Origin: Dyadobacter sp. CY356
Lineage (GTDB): Bacteria > Bacteroidota > Bacteroidia > Cytophagales > Spirosomataceae
Direction of reading: 5' to 3'
DNA length: 64,000 nucleotides
NCBI RefSeq assembly: GCF_021440195.1
Contig: NZ_JAJTSZ010000011.1
Coordinates: 62,001-126,000, forward strand
Shown: piece after piece, positions 17,753 through 24,259 of the stretch
How positions within the stretch are numbered: position 1 is the first letter of the stretch
How the letters are laid out: every line of letters begins with the position of its first letter
Notes under the pieces: model-generated
The model's input: the letters and a program-made list of their open reading frames with translations, nothing else
What the model was told of the DNA's origin: nothing
The model's database searches: none
Translations under genes and position numbers: made by a program

Positions 17753-18870
17753 GGTAAGGTATTTTAAATTTTTATGGTGTAAATATATTGGTTGAATTTT
17801 AAAGGAAGGTGTTGACGAAAGATTTATGGAAAAATTTTGAGCAAATAAATGACTGCATCGCAGTCCCCTGTTTATAGCAACCATTTCGAAGTACTAAATC
17901 CTGGCTCCTTCGGAGCCTCCCGGAATGAGCAGGAAACTCCCATGGAGTTAGGGCTCTGGCATTGGATCATTTTTCTATAAACAGGAGGCTCCAAGGGAGC
18001 CGTTTCAGAAATTTTATTTTAATCAAATCAACCACCCATTTGTTTAATGGCTATATCATAAATATTTCGATTATCAACGACGGCCTCGCCGTCTCCTGTT
18101 TATAGCTATAATCGAAGTACCAAATCCTGGCTCCTTCGGAGCCTCCTCGAATGTGTAGGGCACTCCGATGGAGTTAGGGAATCTGGCATTGGATCTTTTT
18201 CTATAAATAGGGTGCTCCAAAGGAGCCGTTTTAGAAACCACCCATTTGTTTAATGGTTATATCGTAAATTTCTCAATTATCAACTACGGCCTCGCCGTTT
18301 CCTGTTTATAGCTATAACTTTGATGTGCCAAATCCCGGCTCCTTCGGAGCATCCTGAGATGTGCAGGAAACTCCGATGGAGTTAGGAATCTGGAATTGGA
18401 TCTTTTTTCTATAAACAGGGGGCTCCAAAGGAGCCGTTTTAGAAACCACCCATTTGTTTAATGGTTATATCATAAATTTCTCAATTATTAACGATGGCCT
18501 CGCCGTCTCCTGTTTATAGCTATAACTTCGACGTGCCAAATCCCGGCTCCATCGGAGCCTCCTCGAATGTGTAGGGCACTCCGATGGAGTTAGGGAATCT
18601 GGAATTGGATCTTTTTCAATAAACAGGGTGCTCCAAAGGACCCGTTTCAGAAACCACCCATTTGTTTAATGGTTATATCATAAATTTCTCAATTATCAAC
18701 GACGGCCTCGCCGTCTCCTGTTTATAGCTATAACTTCGACGTGCCAAATCCCGGCTCCATCGGAGCCTCCTGAGATGTGCAGGAAACTCCGATGGAATTA
18801 GGGATCTGCCATTAGATAGCTTTTCTATAAACAGGAGGCTCCAATGGAGCCGTTTCCTGAAACTCATTCC
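17753..18870. other. Long intergenic region filled by a structured repeat array
   Basis: This 1.1-kb gap between the Rid gene (5' side) and the glycerophosphodiesterase gene (3' side) has no credible gene. Bases 17753-17850 hold the Rid upstream region. The remainder is the repeat array described separately. The short frames inside the array are by-products of the palindromes. Confidence 0.85.
17851..18851. repeat. Array of about five tandem ~207-bp units, each with four hairpins and an outer stem
   Basis: Units begin at 17851, 18079, 18285, 18493 and 18701, so the period is 228, 206, 208 and 208 bp. Each contains in order: hairpin H1 (GACGGC-CTC-GCCGTC type), the arm CCTGTTTATAG, hairpin H2 (GGCTCC-TTC-GGAGCC), hairpin H3 (AACTCC-GAT-GGAGTT), the complementary arm CTATAAACAGG, and hairpin H4 (GGCTCC-AAG-GGAGCC). 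A 50-77 bp linker ending near CACCCATTTGTTTAATGG follows. In unit 1 these lie at 17851-17865, 17867-17877, 17903-17917, 17935-17949, 17975-17985 and 17987-18001. The fifth unit lacks the linker and stops about 20 bp before the next gene's stop codon. Stems are conserved while loop bases vary. A relation to REP-type palindromes mobilised by Y1 transposases is inference. Confidence 0.9.
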
Positions 18871-19680
18871 TTACCTCAAACCTTTCTTTTTCAAATATTC
18901 AATCAACGCTTCCGGATGATCTGTTTGTAAACCTTGCACGCCTTTATTTATCGCCTCATCCCACGAAGCCGGCCCTTCCGTTGGACTTTGAACGTCGAGC
19001 CAGGTTGAAATGCCTTTTTCTTTTATCATTTTCTCCATGTCCGGATTCACAACATTATCAATAACGCTGATGTTAATTTCGGTTAAAAAGGAGGACAACT
19101 GTTCAATATTTTTGATCTCGTCCGGAACACTGGTCATTAATGGCATTTGAGGTGCTATCGATTTCCATTGCGGATATTGTTCCTTTTTATTAATATAGAC
19201 TACAATCTGTTTTTCCATACCTGCCTCCTGTATCTGTTTCCAGGTTTGCGCCACATCTGCATCTTTAAAATCCAGGTAAATGTTGATCTTGTTTCTACAC
19301 AATTTCAAAACATCTCTGAATTCCGGGATTTTGTGTGTTTTGTGGTTATGATTAAAAACCTGGAGCTGCTTGATTTCGGCCAAGGTATGATCAGTTATAT
19401 TCCCTTTTCCGTTCGTAGTACGGTCAACAGTTCCGTCATGGTGAATGATCAGATGACCATCTTTTGTGGAACGCAAATCCACCTCCACATAATCCACGCC
19501 ATATTTAATGGCTTCATCAATTGAGGCCAGTGTATTTTCAGGAACGTTAACATGATTTCCGCGATGAGCAATCACAATCAGCTTGTGCTTACTTGCAGGT
19601 AAATTCTGCGCTGTTGAAAGGGTTGAAATAAAACAGAAAAGTATCTGAATCAGAAAAAATTTAATTTTGTAGGCGGGCAT
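18871..19680 (-). CDS. Secreted glycerophosphodiester phosphodiesterase
   Basis: This 269-residue TIM-barrel hydrolase has a signal peptide (about 1-24, ending STLSTAQ), so it is periplasmic or secreted. It cleaves glycerophosphodiesters, releasing glycerol 3-phosphate and an alcohol. Catalytic marks are IAHRGNHVNVPENTLAS (general acid His, Glu), VDYVEVDLR (metal-binding acids) and IIHHDGTVDRTTNG (second His). The gene stands alone between the repeat array on its 3' side and a terminator hairpin on its 5' side. It might feed glycerol phosphate metabolism together with glpK further along, but they are not linked. Confidence 0.92.
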   Translation of the reverse strand: MPAYKIKFFLIQILFCFISTLSTAQNLPASKHKLIVIAHRGNHVNVPENTLASIDEAIKYGVDYVEVDLRSTKDGHLIIHHDGTVDRTTNGKGNITDHTLAEIKQLQVFNHNHKTHKIPEFRDVLKLCRNKINIYLDFKDADVAQTWKQIQEAGMEKQIVVYINKKEQYPQWKSIAPQMPLMTSVPDEIKNIEQLSSFLTEINISVIDNVVNPDMEKMIKEKGISTWLDVQSPTEGPASWDEAINKGVQGLQTDHPEALIEYLKKKGLR

Positions 19681-19770
19681 TATAAAATTGATTTGTTGTT
19701 TGAAAAACGTGAAAAACGCCTTTTCAATACTAATTTTTTAACAATAGAGGCTACTCATACGTATTAAGAA

Positions 19771-19819
19771 AAAAGGTCTAAGCATTTAAGATTTTATCTC
19801 CCAAATACTAAGACCTTTT
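19771..19819. terminator. Terminator downstream of the PfkB kinase
   Basis: Inverted arms 19771-19787 and 19803-19819 (AAAAGGTCTAAGCATTT against AAATACTAAGACCTTTT) have two mismatches in 17 bp. On the minus strand the stem is followed by T residues, as expected for the kinase transcript. Confidence 0.7.
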
Positions 19820-19874
19820 ATATTGTTCAGCAATCACTATTGAGCCAGGCTAAAAGCTAACAGCCAACAGCTAG

Positions 19875-20792
19875 TTAAACTATTTCAAAACTCGACAATT
19901 TTACAAATTCCTGAACGCGCGCATCAATTTCTTCTTGTGTAAGATTTATGATACGTTCGGTACCGAATTTCTCAACACAGAAAGATGCCATAGCAGAACC
20001 GTAAATGATAGCGCGTTTCATGTTTTCAAAAGAGATATCATCCGTTTTGGCAAGATATCCGATAAACCCGCCTGCGAAACAGTCTCCTGCTCCGGTTGGA
20101 TCAAAAACAACTTCTAATGGCAAAGCCGGTGCGAAGAAAATTCTTTCTCCCTGGAACAAAAGTGCTCCGTGCTCTCCTTTTTTGATGATCAAAGTTTTTG
20201 GGCCCATTGCCATAATCGTAGAAGCCGCCTTACGCAAAGAATATTCTCCTGAAAGCTGCCGTGCTTCCTCATCATTGATCGTCAAAACATCAACCAACGA
20301 AATAACGTCTTTCAAATCGTCCATGGCAATGTTCATCCAAAGATTCATTGTATCAAGCATGATCAGTTTCGGACGTTTGGCCATACGCTCAATAACAGAT
20401 TTCTGTGTAGCAGGAACCGTATTTCCCAACATCAGATATTCTGTGCCCTGATAAGATTCCGGGATAACCGGATCAAAATCAGCCATTACATTCAACTGAG
20501 TTTCAAGCGTATCACGTGTGTTCATATCCTCATGGTACTTACCCGACCAGAAGAAAGTTTTACCGTCAGGGATTGTTTTTAAACCTTCGGTATTAACGCC
20601 GTGTTCTACAAGCAGGTCAACCATTTCCTGAGGGAAATCGCCGCCTACAACGGCTACCAGATTATTTTTTTTGGTGAAATACGATGCAGATAGTGTGATA
20701 TAGGTTGCCGCGCCGCCAATGATTTTATCGGTTTTTCCGAAGGGTGTTTCAAGGGCATCAAACGCCACAGAGCCAACTGTTAATAAACTCAT
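19875..20792 (-). CDS. PfkB-family carbohydrate/nucleoside kinase
   Basis: This 305-residue cytoplasmic ribokinase-fold enzyme phosphorylates a sugar or nucleoside with ATP. The second PfkB signature is complete: DPTGAGDCFAGGFIGYL, with the catalytic Asp in GAGD. The N-terminal GGAATYITLSASYF replaces the usual substrate-binding GG motif. The closest general type is the sugar kinase / adenosine kinase-like group conserved in Bacteroidota. The substrate is not assignable. It is monocistronic, with a terminator behind it. Confidence 0.88.
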   Translation of the reverse strand: MSLLTVGSVAFDALETPFGKTDKIIGGAATYITLSASYFTKKNNLVAVVGGDFPQEMVDLLVEHGVNTEGLKTIPDGKTFFWSGKYHEDMNTRDTLETQLNVMADFDPVIPESYQGTEYLMLGNTVPATQKSVIERMAKRPKLIMLDTMNLWMNIAMDDLKDVISLVDVLTINDEEARQLSGEYSLRKAASTIMAMGPKTLIIKKGEHGALLFQGERIFFAPALPLEVVFDPTGAGDCFAGGFIGYLAKTDDISFENMKRAIIYGSAMASFCVEKFGTERIINLTQEEIDARVQEFVKLSSFEIV

Positions 20793-20910
20793 AAAGTAGT
20801 ATAGTATTGATTTTTAGTAAGTTTCAATTTTTGATTGGAAGACAAAAACGCTGCGAAGATAATAAAAACAGCTGAATAGCATATTTATAAGAATGTATAA
20901 TGCTAAACAG

Positions 20911-20944
20911 TTGGCGGTCAATCCTGAGTTATTTGCTATTTTTG
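20911..20944 (+). promoter_or_regulatory. Candidate promoter for the small helical protein and cysS
   Basis: TATTTTTG at 20937-20944 matches the -7 consensus. A TTG lies at 20911-20913 but the 23-base gap is longer than usual. The ATG follows at 21010. Confidence 0.35.
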
Positions 20945-21009
20945 TCAGGCAACGTTAAATAGGATGTAAATCTGAGACGGAAAATTACTATCATTGAAAC
21001 GATGCAAAT

Positions 21010-21426
21010 ATGATTGCCATTGACAAAGCAAGAGCGCAAATCGAAATTGCGAAAGAACTTCTTAGAAATCATGCAAAGCCCAAAGATGGATTATTTCAGA
21101 ACAAAAAGTATGTTAAAAAAGCCGGACTTACTGCTTATAAAGGTCTTTTCTTGCTGCTTGTCGAGTTGTTGAAAGAAGACAGTAAAGGCCAAAAAGTTAT
21201 AATAGAGCAGGATTTATTCAAATTGAATAAAAGAATATTTGCTGACTTTATCACCGCTCAACAAGTTCTGAGCAAATCAAGGGGAGTTTATGGAACAAGG
21301 AGTCAGGATTTAGCCAAACTTGGAATTCTGGAAGCTGAAAACATTATAACCTGGGTTGAAAAGTGCCTTAACAAAAGACAAAAAAGAGCAGAAATGCTTT
21401 TTAAAGATATGCAGACCAATTACTAA
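21010..21426 (+). CDS. Small helical protein of unknown function (possibly DUF5618)
   Basis: This 138-residue, Lys-rich, all-helical-looking protein has no signal or membrane segment. Its pattern (ARAQIEIAKELL, then NKKYVKKAGLTAYKGLFLLL, and a C-terminal RSQDLAKLGILEAENIITW) recalls DUF5618, a small HEPN-like helical family of Bacteroidota. That assignment is from memory and not firm. It ends 26 bp before cysS on the same strand, so it may share a transcript with cysS. No catalytic motif of HEPN nucleases (Rx4-6H) is evident. Confidence 0.7.
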   Translation: MIAIDKARAQIEIAKELLRNHAKPKDGLFQNKKYVKKAGLTAYKGLFLLLVELLKEDSKGQKVIIEQDLFKLNKRIFADFITAQQVLSKSRGVYGTRSQDLAKLGILEAENIITWVEKCLNKRQKRAEMLFKDMQTNY

Positions 21427-21452
21427 ATTGATTACAAGAAAGTAAAATATTC

Positions 21453-22952
21453 ATGACTGATAAAACTTACCAGCCCCTTAAAATATTCAATACGCTTTCC
21501 CGTAAAAAGGATTTGTTTGTGCCAATCGCTGCGCCTTATGTAGGTATGTACGTCTGTGGGCCAACGGTATACAACAACGTTCACCTTGGAAATATCCGGA
21601 CTTTTTTATCCTTTGATATACTGTACCGTTATCTGACGCATATTGGCTACAAAGTCCGTTATGTAAGAAATATTACGGATGTCGGCCATTTGGTGGGTGA
21701 CGGTGACGAAGGCGAAGATAAAATTGGTAAAATGGCGAAGCTGCAACAGCTTGAACCGATGGAAATTGTTCAGCGCTATACGAATGATTTCCATGACGTT
21801 ACAGCTGAATTTAATTTGCTGCCGCCAAGTATCGAACCGACGGCAACGGGACATTTGATTGAACAAATTGAAGCGGTTAAATCACTAATTGAAAAAGGTG
21901 CAGCTTACGAATCTAACGGTTCAGTTTATTTTGATATCACAAAATATAATGACGCCGGAAATGAATATGGAAAACTTTCTGGAAGAATTCTGGAAGATCT
22001 TCTGAATGAAACGCGTGATCTGGACGGGCAGTCTGAGAAGCGCAACCCGCTCGACTTTGCGCTCTGGAAAAGAGCCAGTCCTGAGCATATCATGCAATGG
22101 GATTCTCCATGGGGAATGGGTTTTCCTGGCTGGCATTTGGAGTGTACTTGCATGAGTGCCAAATATTTAGGCAAACAATTTGATATTCACGGCGGTGGAA
22201 TGGATTTAAAATTCCCGCACCATGAATGCGAAATTGCACAGGGAAGAGCTTTGACTAATATTGAGCCGGTTCGTTACTGGATGCATACGAATATGCTGAC
22301 GGTAAACGGACAAAAAATGTCAAAATCACTGAACAATTCATTCCTTCCAAGCCAGTTATTTTCAGGAGATCATGAATTGCTGGACCAGGCTTATAGTCCG
22401 ATGACCGTTCGCTTTTTTATGTTGCAAAGTCAGTATAGAAGTACGCTTGACTTTTCTAACGATGCCTTAAAAGCGGCTCAAAAAGGATATAAAAGATTGG
22501 CAAATGGTATCCGTTTGGCCAAAATGCTGAAATATTCTGACGAGGAAGTTGCTCGTGACGATAAGAAAATTGAAGATATAGAAAAATCAATTCAGGGTTT
22601 CTATGACGCCATGAATGATGATCTGAATACGGCTGTGGCCATCGCCAATCTGTTTAATATGCTGAAATACATCAATATGCTGAACATGAATCAGGTTAAA
22701 TCAGCCGCTTTGGGTGAGTCAACTTTTACATCTTTGCTGGAAAACTTTATTGTTTTTATTGAAAACGTACTTGGCGTCAAAGAGGAACTTAGCGAAGGAC
22801 ACGCGGTGCTGGACGGCATGTTAAATCTTTACCGCGAATACAAAGCGGTTCAGAATTACGAAAAAGTGGATGAGATCCGTACTTATTTCAAACTTCAGGG
22901 ACTTGCGATCCGTGACAGCAAATTGCGCGTGGACTGGGCATATGAAGAGTAG
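21453..22952 (+). CDS. cysS: Cysteinyl-tRNA synthetase
   Basis: This class I aminoacyl-tRNA synthetase of 499 residues charges tRNA-Cys in the cytoplasm. It shows zinc ligand C35 in YVCGPTVYNNVHLGN, the HIGH variant HLGN (44-47), the zinc-site LECTCMSAKYLG and HHECEIAQ, and KMSKS (287-291). Its length fits the family (about 460-500). The stop at 22950-22952 is followed at once by the peptidase gene. Confidence 0.98.
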   Translation: MTDKTYQPLKIFNTLSRKKDLFVPIAAPYVGMYVCGPTVYNNVHLGNIRTFLSFDILYRYLTHIGYKVRYVRNITDVGHLVGDGDEGEDKIGKMAKLQQLEPMEIVQRYTNDFHDVTAEFNLLPPSIEPTATGHLIEQIEAVKSLIEKGAAYESNGSVYFDITKYNDAGNEYGKLSGRILEDLLNETRDLDGQSEKRNPLDFALWKRASPEHIMQWDSPWGMGFPGWHLECTCMSAKYLGKQFDIHGGGMDLKFPHHECEIAQGRALTNIEPVRYWMHTNMLTVNGQKMSKSLNNSFLPSQLFSGDHELLDQAYSPMTVRFFMLQSQYRSTLDFSNDALKAAQKGYKRLANGIRLAKMLKYSDEEVARDDKKIEDIEKSIQGFYDAMNDDLNTAVAIANLFNMLKYINMLNMNQVKSAALGESTFTSLLENFIVFIENVLGVKEELSEGHAVLDGMLNLYREYKAVQNYEKVDEIRTYFKLQGLAIRDSKLRVDWAYEE

Positions 22953-22956
22953 GAAA

Positions 22957-23976
22957 ATGAGAAAAAGTGGATTTTTGAGTTCCGTTTTGATGGCTTGTTA
23001 TTTGACTTTCATATTATTTTTGTACAGCTGTAAGTCAAAAACGAGTTCAGAACAGGCCACAGAACAAATAGAAAAGTTAGTAGCAAGTCCGGTTTTTAAT
23101 GCGGATTCAGCCTTTCAATTTGTCAAAAAACAGGTTGAATTTGGAGCTCGGGTACCCAATTCGTCTGCGCATAAATCCTGTGGCGATTATCTGGTTGCGA
23201 CTTTCAAAAAGTTTGGACTGGAAGTAACGGAGCAAAACTTTACGCCTACGACTTACGATGGTAAAAAATTAAATGCCAGAAATATTATTGCCAGTTTCAA
23301 CCCAAAAGCGACTAAAAGAATTTTGCTGACTTCGCACTGGGATTCCCGTCCGTTTTCTGATCAGGATTCTGTTTTAAAGGATAAGCCTGTTTTGGCAGCA
23401 AATGATGGTGCGAGCGGAGTAGCGGTTCTACTTGAAATCGCAAGAGTGCTTTCTTCTTCCGGAAATAAATTAAATCTCGGGGTAGATATTATTCTTTTTG
23501 ATGCCGAAGACTGGGGTAATTCTGAAAAGGCGATGGATAAGTTTGGTGGATTTTGTTTAGGATCTCAATACTGGGCTACGAATAAACATATTCCAAATTA
23601 CACAGCTTATTTTGGCGTTTTGCTGGATATGGTAGGAGCTAAGGGAGCTACTTTTCCGAAGGAAGGTTATTCAGTGAGTATGGCAGAGGGCGTGGTTCGC
23701 AATGTTTGGGGAATTGCCAGTCAGCTCGGATATAGTAATTATTTTATTGACAAAGCAGGTCCATCCATAACAGATGATCATATTCCAGTCAACGAAACGG
23801 CTAAAATTCCGATGATTGATATTATTCACATCAAACAAAATGATCCGGAACGGACGTTTTTTGATCAATGGCATACAGCGCATGATGATCTCGAAAATAT
23901 AGATCCGAAAACTTTGCAAGCAGTTGGGCAGACTTTGATCCAGGTTTTGTATCAGGAGAGTGAAGCTGTGCTTTAA
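22957..23976 (+). CDS. M28-family zinc peptidase / glutaminyl cyclase-like lipoprotein
   Basis: From ATG 22957 this is 339 residues, with a lipoprotein signal ending LFLYSC. The Cys would be lipidated, placing the protein on an envelope membrane. Zinc-site motifs of M28 are in order: LTSHWDSRPF, AANDGASGVAVLLEIAR, LFDAEDWGNS and a C-terminal QWHTAHDDLENID. The WHT...D...N pattern and the GSQYWA motif resemble the glutaminyl-peptide cyclotransferase branch, so N-terminal pyroglutamate formation is an alternative to aminopeptidase activity. An ATG at 22942, overlapping the cysS stop, would add five residues and is almost equally likely. It is tightly coupled to cysS. Confidence 0.88.
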   Translation: MRKSGFLSSVLMACYLTFILFLYSCKSKTSSEQATEQIEKLVASPVFNADSAFQFVKKQVEFGARVPNSSAHKSCGDYLVATFKKFGLEVTEQNFTPTTYDGKKLNARNIIASFNPKATKRILLTSHWDSRPFSDQDSVLKDKPVLAANDGASGVAVLLEIARVLSSSGNKLNLGVDIILFDAEDWGNSEKAMDKFGGFCLGSQYWATNKHIPNYTAYFGVLLDMVGAKGATFPKEGYSVSMAEGVVRNVWGIASQLGYSNYFIDKAGPSITDDHIPVNETAKIPMIDIIHIKQNDPERTFFDQWHTAHDDLENIDPKTLQAVGQTLIQVLYQESEAVL

Positions 23977-23981
23977 GGGGT

Positions 23982-24053
23982 TTCACGCAAAGGCGCGAAG
24001 GTTAAAAAACGCAAAGACCTCAAATTTTTCTCTTATTGGTCTTTACGTGAAAC
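23982..24053. repeat. Imperfect inverted repeat of the cgcaaaggcgcgaag type
   Basis: GTTTCACGCAAAGG near 23982 pairs with CTTTACGTGAAAC near 24041-24053, with one mismatch. Between them lie CGCGAAGG and ACGCAAAG. It directly follows the peptidase gene and may act as a terminator or be a degenerate interspersed repeat. Confidence 0.55.
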
Positions 24054-24072
24054 TTTTAACGTGATAATTACA

Positions 24073-24247
24073 GTGCGCTGCACCTTGGGTTTATGAAGTT
24101 TGATTTTTTCTCTACAAGTATTAAGGTGCTCTGCACCTAATCTATTATGAGAGCATATTAAGAATTATCTGCGATGCGAAGGTACAGAGTACCGAAATAT
24201 TTGTAGAAAACAATACAAATCTCCAGGCGCCTAAGGTGCAGAGCACC
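24073..24247. repeat. Four-hairpin structured element with outer stem
   Basis: In order: GTGC-GCT-GCAC (24073-24083), arm CTACAAGTATT (24112-24122), GGTGC-TCT-GCACC (24125-24137), GGTAC-AGA-GTACC (24181-24193), arm AATATTTGTAG (24196-24206, one mismatch to the first arm), and GGTGC-AGA-GCACC (24235-24247). The order hairpin, arm, two hairpins, arm, hairpin, with 3-base loops, is the same as in the units at 17851-18851, though the stem sequences differ. It lies between the 3' ends of the M28 peptidase and pbpC genes. Confidence 0.8.
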
Positions 24248-24259
24248 GAATAACTTATG

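Noticed and set aside
17851..18851. Possible CRISPR array
   Set aside because: Units are about 207 bp, nearly identical throughout, with no unique spacers and no cas genes in the window.
18673..18867. A 64-codon minus-strand frame in the repeat array
   Set aside because: It is made of the palindromic repeat sequence and does not continue in the other units in a protein-like way.
20005..20451. A 148-codon plus-strand frame
   Set aside because: It is antisense to the PfkB kinase gene and has no motif or ribosome-binding site.
22870..22956. Start of the M28 peptidase gene inside cysS
   Set aside because: It would place 29 unrelated residues before a proper lipoprotein signal. The signal starts at 22957 or 22942.
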